Source: JAZKHT01 sp040385245
GTDB taxonomy: Bacteria > Pseudomonadota > Alphaproteobacteria > Rhodobacterales > Rhodobacteraceae
NCBI GenBank assembly: GCA_040385245.1
Contig: JAZKHT010000007.1
Span: 372,001 to 436,000, forward strand
Direction of reading: 5' to 3'
Length of the DNA: 64,000 nucleotides
Shown here: piece by piece, positions 17,841 to 26,286 of the stretch
How the letters are laid out: each line of letters opens with the position of its first letter
Numbering within the stretch: position 1 is the first letter of the stretch
Translations under genes and position numbers: made by a program
The notes under the pieces: generated by a model
What the model saw: the letters and a program-made list of their open reading frames with translations, nothing else
Databases searched by the model: none
What the model was told of the DNA's origin: nothing

Positions 17841-18433
17841 CCCTGCACCCGATCCGCCAGACCGCGCAGGATGCGGGCGGTCGCGCCCCAAGTGTAATAC
17901 GGGCCATACGGCACCGCATAATAGCGCCGCCATTCCCCCCGCCACAGCCGCCGTTCGATCCGATAGCGGCCCGGATCAAGGACATGGCATAGCGGCACGG
18001 TGAACACTTCTTCCACCTCGCCCGCTTCGGGGATGGGGATGAAATCGTCCCGAACAAGGCCCAAAACCGGCGTCACGGAAAAGCCGGTGACCGTTTCATG
18101 GGGTGGCAGGATGCCCAGAACCTGCACCCGTTCCGGTGGCAAGCCAACCTCTTCGTGCGTTTCGCGCAGGGCGGCACCGACAGCGCCATCGTCGCCCGCG
18201 TCCACCTTGCCGCCCGGAAAGGCGATCTGTCCGGGGTGATGCTGCAAATGCGATGCGCGCTTGGTCAGGATCAGTTGCGCGCCGGTTGGGCGCAGCCAGA
18301 CCGCAATCAGAACCGCCGCCGGGCGCAGAACTCGGCCCGGCGGCAGAACAAGTGCAGGATTCAAGTCAAAATCCGACGAAGGCCGCGCGGGCCGTGCCAA
18401 AGCCGCGCGCAGAAACTCTTCGTCAGGCGTCAT
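17837..18433 (-). CDS. Nudix hydrolase, CoA pyrophosphatase-like (NudL group)
   Basis: 198 residues. The Nudix box reads GGKVDAGDDGAVGAALRETHEEVGL, split around conserved G, E and EExG residues, and is preceded by LQHHPGQIAFPGG, the pattern of the NudL/NUDT7 CoA-pyrophosphatase subgroup. It would hydrolyse CoA or its derivatives to phosphopantetheine and 3',5'-ADP. The start ATG at 18433 lies inside the last codons of hslO (11-base overlap), and the stop overlaps cca. It forms a compact hslO-nudix-cca operon. Confidence 0.9.
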   Translation of the reverse strand: MTPDEEFLRAALARPARPSSDFDLNPALVLPPGRVLRPAAVLIAVWLRPTGAQLILTKRASHLQHHPGQIAFPGGKVDAGDDGAVGAALRETHEEVGLPPERVQVLGILPPHETVTGFSVTPVLGLVRDDFIPIPEAGEVEEVFTVPLCHVLDPGRYRIERRLWRGEWRRYYAVPYGPYYTWGATARILRGLADRVQG

Positions 18434-19424
18434 CACCGTTTGCTTTCTTTGCCTCGAACCCCAGCGTTTCGGGGTCAAACTCGTAATGCGCGCCGCAGAA
18501 CTGACAATCTGCGGTCACGATACCTTCATCCGTGGTCATGTGGCGGATGTCCTTGGCCGAATAGATCGACATCGTTGACCGCACACGATCAGCAGAACAG
18601 GAACAGCCGAATCGCACCGGCTGCGCATCAAAAACACGCGGGCCTTCTTCGTGGAACAGCCGCACCAGCAGTTCGGTGGGTTGAACCGTCGGTCCGATCA
18701 GCTCCATCTCTTCGACGGTGTCCAGCAGCAGATTGGCGCGGGTCCAGTTTTCGCCTTCGTCCCCGTCAAGGATGTCGCTGTGATGCAACAGCCCGCCTTC
18801 GCCCGATCCGGCATCGGCGGCGACCGAAGGGCTGGCTTTCGGCATGTGCTGCAACATCACGCCACCCGCACGCCAATGGGCATCCGTTCCCGGCACCTGC
18901 GATTGGCCATAGGTAACGGCAAACCGGGTCGGAAGCTGTTCGGATTGCGCAAAATACGTCTCTGCACATGCCGAAAGTGACCCGCCCGTGATCGGCGTGA
19001 TCCCCTGATAGGGAACCATTCCTTCGCCTTGATCGATCAGGATCGCAAGATATCCCTGGCCGATCAAATCAAAGGGCGCGCTGGCCGGGTCAAGTCGGTC
19101 TTTGTCGAAACTGGCATAGGCGCGGATGCGCGCGCTTTGCCCATCTTCGGTCGGGCCATAGTAATCGGTCGCGATCAGACGGGCGGGACCGTTGCCGCGC
19201 ACCTGCAACGACAGCTTCCAGCGCAGTTTGATCGTCTGGCCAATCAGCGCGGTCAAAAGAGCGGCCTCTGCCACCAGCGCCTCGATCTGTGGGGGATAGG
19301 CGTGCTGTTTCAGCACCTGTTCCAAAACACCATCCAACCGCGCCACGCGGCCACGGATGTCGGAACGGTCAAGTTGAAACGGCAGGACGGTATCGTCCCA
19401 GGCGAGTTGTGATCCAATGGTCAT
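18423..19424 (-). CDS. hslO: Hsp33 redox-regulated chaperone
   Basis: 333 residues. The C-terminal zinc site has the Hsp33 pattern CSCSADR ... CQFCGAHYEF (CxC and CxxC). Oxidation releases the zinc and activates holdase function in the cytoplasm. The N-terminal domain contains the typical DRSDIRGRVARLDGVL segment. The frame runs to 19490, but the ATG at 19424 has AAGGAAA just upstream and gives the usual N terminus. First gene of the hslO-nudix-cca run. Confidence 0.95.
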   Translation of the reverse strand: MTIGSQLAWDDTVLPFQLDRSDIRGRVARLDGVLEQVLKQHAYPPQIEALVAEAALLTALIGQTIKLRWKLSLQVRGNGPARLIATDYYGPTEDGQSARIRAYASFDKDRLDPASAPFDLIGQGYLAILIDQGEGMVPYQGITPITGGSLSACAETYFAQSEQLPTRFAVTYGQSQVPGTDAHWRAGGVMLQHMPKASPSVAADAGSGEGGLLHHSDILDGDEGENWTRANLLLDTVEEMELIGPTVQPTELLVRLFHEEGPRVFDAQPVRFGCSCSADRVRSTMSIYSAKDIRHMTTDEGIVTADCQFCGAHYEFDPETLGFEAKKANGDDA

Positions 19425-19499
19425 GGGGTTTCCTTGAGGCGTCAGCCTTGGCATACCGTGACTATATAGGGACGGCAACCAAAGGACCAAGGGGCCGCG

Positions 19500-19949
19500 A
19501 TGATCAGAAGATATGGCGAACCGGTGAAGGCTGCCCAGCGTTATCGGCGAAGGGCCGGGGTTTACGCGGTGCTTTTATCGGGAAACGAGGTGCTGACAAC
19601 GCATCAGGCCGAACCAACGCCCGAATTTCAACTGCCCGGCGGCGGCATTGACGCGGGCGAACAACCCATCGCCGCATTGCACCGCGAGGTGATGGAAGAA
19701 ACCGGTTGGCGCATCGCAATTTCGCGGCAAGTGGGGGTATTCCGTCGGTTCACCTACATGCCGGAATACGACAAATGGGCGGAAAAGGTTTGCACGGTCT
19801 ATCTTGCCCGCCCGGTGCGGTGCCTGTGCCCGCCCACCGAACCGGGGCATACCGCCGTGTGGATGCCCGCGACTTCCGCGCTTCAGCTATTGGGGAATGA
19901 CGGGGACAAGGCGATGCTGGCCGCAGCGCTGTCGGGCGCACCGCGATAA
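19500..19949 (+). CDS. Nudix hydrolase, small
   Basis: 149 residues with one Nudix box (GGGIDAGEQPIAALHREVMEETGW, G-x5-E ... REVMEETG pattern). The substrate cannot be predicted. It is divergent from hslO, and its 3' end overlaps the convergent response-regulator gene by 67 bases, so the last 22 codons are read on both strands. Confidence 0.85.
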   Translation: MIRRYGEPVKAAQRYRRRAGVYAVLLSGNEVLTTHQAEPTPEFQLPGGGIDAGEQPIAALHREVMEETGWRIAISRQVGVFRRFTYMPEYDKWAEKVCTVYLARPVRCLCPPTEPGHTAVWMPATSALQLLGNDGDKAMLAAALSGAPR

Positions 19950-21205
19950 TCGAACAAGACCGCCGACAGATCATCGCCAAAATCCGCACCACCTGCGTGA
20001 ATGGCCAGATCGTCGACCAAACCGTCCAACAAGTCAGGCCCGGCAAGTGCGGCCTTGCCCCGCAACAGGCGGATCATCCCCGCCTCTCCCAGATCGCCGG
20101 TCGCGCCGGGACATTCGGTGAATCCATCCGACGGGATCAAAAGCCGGTCACCCGGGGCCATGCGGAATTCGACGCTGCGATATTCGGCATCCGGCAAAAG
20201 ACCGATGGGAAAGCCGCCTTCCCCCACGGTTCCCACAAATCCGGCCTGACGCAGCAAGACCGGATGGGGATGCCCCGCCTGCACCAGTCGGACACGGCCG
20301 GTGGTCAGGTCTATTTCGGCAAAGGCGAGTGTCAGGTATTGGTCAACCCGGAATTCGTCGATCATCATCCGGTTCAGGCGCGTTGCAACCTCGTGCGGGG
20401 GGCGGGCGGTGATCTGGTCGCCATCGCGCATCAGGGCGATGTTCTGTTCCGGCACGTTTGAAGAAAACAGCCCAGCTAACCGCGCTGTCATCATCGCGGC
20501 GGCAACCCCGTGGCCGGACACGTCGACCGCATATAGCGCGATGCGCGTGGCATCGATTCGGAACACGCCCACCAGATCTCCGCCGACATGCCCCGATGGA
20601 CGCACCAGCAAGGACACCGTGCCGCTGCCGAAATCGTGGTGACGTTCGCGGACAAGGGTCTGTTGCAGCTTTCGCGCCTCGATCAGATCACGGTCAAGCG
20701 AATCATGCACGCAGCGCAGTTCGTGCATTTTGGCACCGATCTCTCGGTTCTTTTCGACCAGTTCGGCCTGCATGCCCAGAATGCGTTCCCCCGCGCGCAG
20801 GCGGGCCCGCATTTCGGCGGCGGCGACGGGTTTGGTCAAAAAGTCATCCGCCCCTGCCTCAAGCCCGTCGGCAATCGCCCCCTTTTCGGAGTTGGAGGTC
20901 AGAAGGATGAAATAGCCATAGCCGTCCCGGGGCAAGGCACGGAAAGCGCGGCAAAAATCCGGGCCGGTCATGCCCGGCATCATCCAGTCGCTGATCACGA
21001 TGTCAAAGGCCGTCGCGGCGCATAGGGACAGCGCCGCGTCACCCGTCGCCGCCTCCACCACGTCATAGCCCCAACGGCGCAACTGGACGGCGACAAGGTG
21101 ACGCTGGGCGCGACTGTCATCCACAACCAGCACCTGCCGCGCCGCACCGACCAAAGCTGCCGCCTGCGGAAACTCCCTTGCCACGTTCAGCACACTGTCA
21201 CCCAT
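19883..21205 (-). CDS. Response regulator with PP2C-type (RsbU/SpoIIE-like) serine phosphatase output domain
   Basis: 440 residues. An N-terminal receiver (about 22-145) has the acidic pocket VVDDS, the phospho-acceptor in ISDWMMPGM and the lysine in LTKPV. A short coiled linker with EKNREIGAKMHELR follows. The C-terminal PP2C domain (about 200-420) keeps its metal-binding aspartates (GGDLVG, VDVSGHG, PSDGFTE, DFGDDLSAV). Such proteins dephosphorylate an anti-sigma-factor antagonist or other partner-switch protein on receipt of a phosphoryl group. No partner-switch gene lies beside it. A histidine phosphotransfer gene is transcribed divergently just upstream. Confidence 0.93.
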   Translation of the reverse strand: MGDSVLNVAREFPQAAALVGAARQVLVVDDSRAQRHLVAVQLRRWGYDVVEAATGDAALSLCAATAFDIVISDWMMPGMTGPDFCRAFRALPRDGYGYFILLTSNSEKGAIADGLEAGADDFLTKPVAAAEMRARLRAGERILGMQAELVEKNREIGAKMHELRCVHDSLDRDLIEARKLQQTLVRERHHDFGSGTVSLLVRPSGHVGGDLVGVFRIDATRIALYAVDVSGHGVAAAMMTARLAGLFSSNVPEQNIALMRDGDQITARPPHEVATRLNRMMIDEFRVDQYLTLAFAEIDLTTGRVRLVQAGHPHPVLLRQAGFVGTVGEGGFPIGLLPDAEYRSVEFRMAPGDRLLIPSDGFTECPGATGDLGEAGMIRLLRGKAALAGPDLLDGLVDDLAIHAGGADFGDDLSAVLFDYRGAPDSAAASIALSPSFPNS

Positions 21206-21345
21206 TTCTTCACCCGGGTGTCAGTGAAACTCAGCCCGATTAAGCGGTGATGAAACGTAAAACTGTCCCTATCGCGGCGCGTGGCGCTTACCCCGCCTTA
21301 AGCGTCACGCGCAAAGATCGCCTTGGGTTTTTGTGGGGTTGTGGG

Positions 21346-21663
21346 ATGATCGACTGGGACAGGCTACAGGATTTGCGGGAAGAAATCGGCGATGATGACC
21401 TGTCTGAGGTGATCGCCATGTTCCTGGACGAAGCGGATGAGGTGATCACCCGCCTGTCAGGCGGCGTGCCCGCAGAACGCATCAGCGCCGAAATGCATTT
21501 TCTGAAAGGTAGCGCGCTGAACCTTGGGTTCACCCGGTTGGCCGAACTGTGCCAACTGGGGGAAACGACGGCAACCGGTGGCGAAACCGGACCCGTGGTT
21601 GAATGCTACCTGACAACACGCGGCGCGTTTCTGGATGGGTTGAAGCGCAGTCTTGCCGCGTGA
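21346..21663 (+). CDS. Histidine phosphotransfer (Hpt) domain protein
   Basis: 105 residues forming one Hpt four-helix bundle, with the phospho-accepting histidine in MHFLKGSALNLGF. Hpt proteins shuttle phosphoryl groups between a hybrid kinase and a response regulator. The frame opens at 21247, but the ATG at 21346 gives the standard N terminus (MIDWDRLQDLREEIG) with a G-rich ribosome site. It is divergent from the receiver-PP2C gene, which is a likely partner by position. It ends about ten bases from the convergent ilvA stop. Confidence 0.88.
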   Translation: MIDWDRLQDLREEIGDDDLSEVIAMFLDEADEVITRLSGGVPAERISAEMHFLKGSALNLGFTRLAELCQLGETTATGGETGPVVECYLTTRGAFLDGLKRSLAA

Positions 21664-21672
21664 CCGGGGCAG

Positions 21673-22920
21673 TCAGATCAGGAATTCGGCCAGAATCTCG
21701 TCGTTTGTGATGTCGCGATAGACGAACGCGGCCTCGTCCAGCTTGGCGAACAGATCGCGAAAGCTGTCTGGGCGCTTCGCCTCGATTCCGATCAGGACCG
21801 ACCCAAAGTTGCGCGCCGATTTCTTCAGGTATTCAAAGCGCGCGATGTCATCATCCGGGCCCAGCATCCCCAGAAATTCACGCAGCGCGCCGGGGCGTTG
21901 GGGCATGCGCAGGATGAAATATTTCTTCACCCCGGAATAGCGCTGCGCCCGCTCCTTCACCTCGGGCAGACGCTCAAAGTCAAAGTTGCCACCAGAAGTG
22001 ACGCAAACCACGGTCTTTCCCCGGATTTCGTCCGCCAATTCCGGCAGAACATCCACCGACAACGCGCCGGCCGGTTCCAGCACGATGCCTTCGACGTTCA
22101 GCATTTCCAGCATGGTCACGCAAATGCGGTCTTCGGGCGCAAGCAGCACCGCATCACCCTGCACCCAATCCAGCAGCCGAAAGTTCGCTTCGCCCAGACG
22201 CGCGACGGCGGCCCCGTCAACAAAGCTGTTCACGCGGGCAAGCTTGGTCGGGGTTCCCGCGCGCAAGGCGGCGGTCAGACTTGCCCCGCCCAAGGGTTCG
22301 ACAAAGCGAAATTCCACCCCCGGTGCCGCGTTTCGCAGATAGCGCGTCACACCCGACGCAAGGCCACCGCCACCCACCGGCAGGATCACCACATCCGGCG
22401 CCTGCCCCAGTTGATCCAGAATTTCGACGGCCACGCTGGATTGCCCAAGGATCACATCGGGATCGTCAAACGGTGACAGAAAATGCGCGCCCTGTTCCGT
22501 GCAGTAATTTTGGGCGGCGGCCAAAGTCTGATCGAAATAATCGCCGGTCAGCACGATCCGCACCGCATCGCCCCCAAAGGCGCGGGTTTTGTCGATCTTT
22601 TGCTGCGGCGTGGTCACCGGCATGAAGATCACGCCCTGCACACCGAAATGGCGACAGGCAAAGGCAACCCCCTGCGCATGATTTCCGGCGCTGGCACAGA
22701 CGAACTGGCGCTGATCGGGCGTCTTTTTGCGCACGACCGCCATCGCCGTGAACGCCCCACGCAGTTTATAGCTGCGCACCGGCGACAGATCTTCGCGTTT
22801 CAGCCAGATGTCCGCCTCATAGCGTTGCGACAGGTGTTCGTTGCGTTGCAGCGGCGTTTCGGCAAACAGATCGCGCAGGTTGGCAGTCACGTGACGGGCG
22901 TCATCCACGAAATCGGTCAT
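21673..22920 (-). CDS. ilvA: Threonine ammonia-lyase (threonine dehydratase)
   Basis: 415 residues. A PLP-fold domain carries the cofactor lysine in VRSYKLRGAF, the substrate loop SAGNHAQG, and the glycine-rich phosphate loop VGGGGLASG. It ends with a single ACT-like regulatory domain (KKYFILRMPQRPGALREFL). It converts threonine to 2-oxobutyrate for isoleucine synthesis. The ATG at 22920 is preferred over 22932, because the AGGGGG ribosome site abuts the outer ATG and leaves 12 bases to the inner one. Confidence 0.95.
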   Translation of the reverse strand: MTDFVDDARHVTANLRDLFAETPLQRNEHLSQRYEADIWLKREDLSPVRSYKLRGAFTAMAVVRKKTPDQRQFVCASAGNHAQGVAFACRHFGVQGVIFMPVTTPQQKIDKTRAFGGDAVRIVLTGDYFDQTLAAAQNYCTEQGAHFLSPFDDPDVILGQSSVAVEILDQLGQAPDVVILPVGGGGLASGVTRYLRNAAPGVEFRFVEPLGGASLTAALRAGTPTKLARVNSFVDGAAVARLGEANFRLLDWVQGDAVLLAPEDRICVTMLEMLNVEGIVLEPAGALSVDVLPELADEIRGKTVVCVTSGGNFDFERLPEVKERAQRYSGVKKYFILRMPQRPGALREFLGMLGPDDDIARFEYLKKSARNFGSVLIGIEAKRPDSFRDLFAKLDEAAFVYRDITNDEILAEFLI

Positions 22921-22932
22921 GTCGGCGGGCAT

Positions 22933-23232
22933 CCCCCTGCTGTGCGCTGCGGACTGTGTAAGTGGCGTTAAATTGTCTTAAATTCGCCCCATATCGGCCC
23001 CGGACGTCATGTCCGCTGCCTGGCATAGCTTTAAGTCAGGATTGATCCCGGTTCCATCCCGGAAACCCGCTTACAACCAAAACACGGCATTGCAAAATTC
23101 TGCGGTCCCAAGGTCCGATCGAGCAGCAAAGGGGTGGCCCCGCGCCACCCCTTTCCTTTTGGCCGCACCCTTGCCGCGCAGGGCAAAACCCAATACACGC
23201 GGGCGAAATAATCACCGGAAATGAGGGTGCCG
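22933..23232. other. ilvA-argG divergent intergenic region
   Basis: About 300 bases without a convincing gene. It holds a TTAA-N6-TTAA element near 22969-22983 and, at 23128-23160, a terminator-like hairpin with no obvious upstream gene. Divergent promoters must lie here, but I could not pick a confident -35/-10 pair. Confidence 0.6.
23128..23160 (+). terminator. Orphan intrinsic-terminator hairpin in the argG leader
   Basis: An 11-base perfect stem (23128-23138 with 23144-23154), a five-base loop, then CTTTCCTTTT-like T-rich sequence. It lies upstream of argG on the same strand, so it may be an attenuator for argG or the end of a small RNA. Confidence 0.6.
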
Positions 23233-24465
23233 ATGTCTGCTCCGAAGAAAGTCGTCCTCGCCTATTCGGGGGGCCTTGATACCTCGATCATCCTGAAATG
23301 GCTTCAGACCGAATATGGCTGCGAGGTGGTGACCTTCACCGCCGATCTGGGTCAGGGCGAAGAGCTTGAACCCGCCCGCGCCAAGGCCGAACTGCTGGGC
23401 ATCAAGCCGGAAAACATCCACATCGTCGATGTCCGCGAAGAATTCGTGCGCGATTTCGTGTTCCCGATGTTCCGCGCCAATGCCCTGTATGAAGGGCTGT
23501 ATCTGCTGGGCACATCCATCGCGCGCCCCCTGATTTCCAAGCATCTGGTGCGGATTGCCGAAGAATGCGGTGCCGATGCCGTGGCCCACGGTGCGACCGG
23601 CAAGGGCAACGATCAGGTGCGGTTCGAATTGTGCGCCTATGCACTGAACCCCGCGATCAAGGTGATTGCACCCTGGCGGGAATGGGATCTGACCAGCCGC
23701 ACCAAGCTGATCGAATTTGCCGAAGCGAACCAGATCCCGATCGCCAAGGACAAGCGGGGCGAAGCGCCCTTCTCGGTTGATGCCAATCTGTTGCACACCT
23801 CGTCCGAGGGCAAGGCGTTGGAAAATCCTGCGAATGAGGCGCCTGATTACGTCTATCAGCGCACGGTGAACCCCGAAGACGCGCCCGATACTCCCGAAAT
23901 GGTGGAAATCACGTTCGAGGCTGGCGATGCCGTGGCGATCAATGGTGTCGCCATGTCGCCTGCCACGATCCTGACCAAGCTGAACGAACTGGGCGGCAAG
24001 CATGGGATCGGGCGGCTCGATCTGGTGGAAAACCGCTTTGTCGGCATGAAGTCGCGCGGCGTCTATGAAACCCCCGGCGGCACCCTTCTGCTCGAGGCGC
24101 ATCGCGGCATCGAACAGATCACGCTGGATTCAGGCGCAGGCCACCTGAAAGACAGCATCATGCCGCGCTATGCCGAACTGATCTACAACGGCTTTTGGTT
24201 CAGCCCGGAACGCGAAATGTTGCAGGCCCTGATCGACAAAAGTCAGGAACACGTCACGGGCACCGTTCGGGTCAAGATGTACAAAGGCTTTGCCCGCACT
24301 GTAGCGCGCTGGTCCGAACACAGCCTGTATTCCGAAAAGCATGTCACGTTTGAAGAAGATGCCGGTGCTTACGATCAAAAGGACGCCGCAGGCTTTATCC
24401 GCCTGAACGCGCTGCGCCTGAAACTGATCGCCACCCGCAACGCGCGGGTTGCAAAAAAGGGCTAG
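23233..24465 (+). CDS. argG: Argininosuccinate synthase
   Basis: 410 residues. The N-terminal ATP-pyrophosphatase P-loop reads VVLAYSGGLDTSIILKW, and the family signatures GATGKGNDQVRFE and IARPLISKH are intact. It joins citrulline and aspartate using ATP, the penultimate step of arginine synthesis. The ATG at 23233 has GAGGG with five-base spacing. The in-frame ATG at 23221 has poorer spacing and would add MRVP. A terminator follows the gene. Confidence 0.97.
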   Translation: MSAPKKVVLAYSGGLDTSIILKWLQTEYGCEVVTFTADLGQGEELEPARAKAELLGIKPENIHIVDVREEFVRDFVFPMFRANALYEGLYLLGTSIARPLISKHLVRIAEECGADAVAHGATGKGNDQVRFELCAYALNPAIKVIAPWREWDLTSRTKLIEFAEANQIPIAKDKRGEAPFSVDANLLHTSSEGKALENPANEAPDYVYQRTVNPEDAPDTPEMVEITFEAGDAVAINGVAMSPATILTKLNELGGKHGIGRLDLVENRFVGMKSRGVYETPGGTLLLEAHRGIEQITLDSGAGHLKDSIMPRYAELIYNGFWFSPEREMLQALIDKSQEHVTGTVRVKMYKGFARTVARWSEHSLYSEKHVTFEEDAGAYDQKDAAGFIRLNALRLKLIATRNARVAKKG

Positions 24466-24483
24466 GTTAGAGCCGTTTCTCAA

Positions 24484-24514
24484 AAAAGGCCGCGCGGTCT
24501 AGGCGCGGCCTTTT
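24484..24514 (+). terminator. Intrinsic terminator after argG
   Basis: A 12-base stem (24484-24495 with 24503-24514) closes a seven-base loop, with a T run at the 3' side and A run at the 5' side. It may also end the convergent sulfotransferase gene. Confidence 0.87.
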
Positions 24515-24535
24515 GTCTGCAAACCAGCGCCGCCA

Positions 24536-25255
24536 TCAAAGCCTATACTTGGCCAACTTTTCGTAATAGGGCAGCGCCGCGTCGGCGATGGTGCGATAGG
24601 CGTCCGGCAGGTCCGGCAACTCACCTTCGGCGGCGTCAAACCCGGTGGACCGATGCACAGCACCGTACCAGTGCGGTGCCCAGACGCCATCCGACGGATG
24701 CCCGCCAGCGGGCCAGCGCAACATTTCGGGCATAAAGCGAATTTCCAGCGCGTCGCACAGTTTGCGCAGCATCGTTTCCGGGTCTGCGCGGATGTCGGCG
24801 CTGTCGATGACGATGGGCGCCCGGCCCATCCGTTGCGCGGTTTCGTCAAACAGTTCAGCCTGCTGCACAAATCCGATATCGGCCAGCGTCGGGCCTTCGC
24901 GTTTCTTCGCATAGCTGGCAACGACCCGCGCCGGATGCCGGATCAGAAACACGTTCGTCAGCGAACGCATGAACCCACGGTCAAAGCCGGGGATCATGTG
25001 AAGTGTCATGTGCTTTTGATAAAACAGGCTCTGTTCCTGCGGAATTGCCCCGATGCAGGCGGCGGCAACGCTGTCCGGGTCCGCCTGATGTGCAGCAATG
25101 ATTGCATCACGCATCGGGTGATCGATCCCGGTCGCCTTCAGATAGGCTGCGTAGAACGGCTCGTCCCAGACGGCGCAATCGCCCCGTGCGGCAAAGCTGT
25201 ACATCATCGCGGTCGACAGGTTGCGCGGCCCTGACCACATCGCAATCCGTGTCAT
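24536..25255 (-). CDS. Sulfotransferase-family protein
   Basis: 239 residues. The N terminus is a P-loop of the sulfotransferase type, IAMWSGPRNLSTAMMYSF, which would bind the 5'-phosphosulfate of PAPS. A second conserved region (FLIRHPARVVASYAKKREG) matches the 3'-phosphate loop with R and S. The acceptor is not predictable, and proteins of this type next to class IV aminotransferases may have other roles. Its ATG overlaps the stop of the upstream aminotransferase by four bases, so the two are translationally coupled. Confidence 0.85.
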   Translation of the reverse strand: MTRIAMWSGPRNLSTAMMYSFAARGDCAVWDEPFYAAYLKATGIDHPMRDAIIAAHQADPDSVAAACIGAIPQEQSLFYQKHMTLHMIPGFDRGFMRSLTNVFLIRHPARVVASYAKKREGPTLADIGFVQQAELFDETAQRMGRAPIVIDSADIRADPETMLRKLCDALEIRFMPEMLRWPAGGHPSDGVWAPHWYGAVHRSTGFDAAEGELPDLPDAYRTIADAALPYYEKLAKYRL

Positions 25256-26151
25256 GCGCCCACCAAATCTTTGTACAGCGCGCGCAGGCGTTCGGTCATC
25301 GGGCCCATCTGGCCGGTGCCGATCACGCGCCCGTCTATCATGCCCACCGGCGTCTGCGCGCCGAATGTGCCGGTCAGAAACGCCTCATCCGCGGAATATG
25401 TGTCGACGAGGCTGAAGTTACGTTCGAACACCGGGATGCCATTGGCGCGGCACAGGTCGATGACTTTTCCGCGCGTGATGCCGTTCATGCAATAGTCGCC
25501 GGTGCTGGTCCAGACCTGGCCCTTTTTCACCACAAAGAAGTTGCAGGCGTTGGTCGTGTTCACAAACCCGTGCACGTCCAGCATCAACGCCTCGTCCGCG
25601 CCCGCCTTTTCGGCGGCGATGCAGGCCAGGATGCAGTTCAGTTTCGAATGGCTGTTCAGCTTGGGGTCTTGCGTCATCGGCAATCCGCGAAGATGCGGGA
25701 CCGTGGCCAAGCGGATGGGGCGTGGCAGCTTTTGCCGACTGTGTTCCATGATAATCACCATGGTCGGGCCGCGCTGAGACAGCTTCGGATGCTGGAAGGG
25801 GCGGGTTTTCACGCCGCGCGTCACCATCAGCCGTGCATGGGCGTCGGTGGTCATGCCATTTGCCGCTTGTGTCTCTAATACGTCGGAATTCACCTGTTCC
25901 GGGGTCATGCCGATATCCAGATCGATGGCTTTTGCCGCATCGAACAGGCGTTCAATGTGTTCGTCCAGAAAGGTCCAGCGGTTGTTATACAGCCGTATCC
26001 CCTCCCACACGCCGTCGCCCAGCATGAAGCCGGAATCGTAGACCGACACCATCGCCTGCGCTTTGGGCACGATTTTACCGTTCACCCAGATCAGAATGTT
26101 TTCGTTGCGGGCGTCTTCTTCGGCTTGATGGGTGGAAACGTGATCGGTCAT
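25252..26151 (-). CDS. Class IV PLP-dependent aminotransferase (branched-chain / D-amino acid aminotransferase-like)
   Basis: 299 residues of fold-type IV. Visible signatures are YDSGFMLGDGVWEGIRLY, the likely cofactor lysine in NSHSKLNCILA, and the C-terminal GITRGKVIDLCRANGIPV and FLTGTFGAQTPV loops. The family covers IlvE, D-amino acid transaminase and ADC lyase; sequence alone does not choose between them. The frame extends to 26361, but the ATG at 26151 is preceded by GGGGA and removes a low-complexity extension. First gene of a coupled pair with the sulfotransferase. Confidence 0.9.
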   Translation of the reverse strand: MTDHVSTHQAEEDARNENILIWVNGKIVPKAQAMVSVYDSGFMLGDGVWEGIRLYNNRWTFLDEHIERLFDAAKAIDLDIGMTPEQVNSDVLETQAANGMTTDAHARLMVTRGVKTRPFQHPKLSQRGPTMVIIMEHSRQKLPRPIRLATVPHLRGLPMTQDPKLNSHSKLNCILACIAAEKAGADEALMLDVHGFVNTTNACNFFVVKKGQVWTSTGDYCMNGITRGKVIDLCRANGIPVFERNFSLVDTYSADEAFLTGTFGAQTPVGMIDGRVIGTGQMGPMTERLRALYKDLVGA

Positions 26152-26286
26152 GCTGGTCCCCTTTTTCGCCACGCTACCGATGGCGCGTGCGAAGGTGAAG
26201 GGTTCACCGTTGCGTGACCTCACACGAGGGTGAGTTGTGCAAATCGTCCGCCCGACAGACGCTTGCCCCACATCAGGGAGAACACC

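Noticed and set aside
22969..22983. CtrA-like TTAA-N6-TTAA
   Set aside because: CtrA sites have a seven-base spacer; one base short here and in AT-rich sequence.
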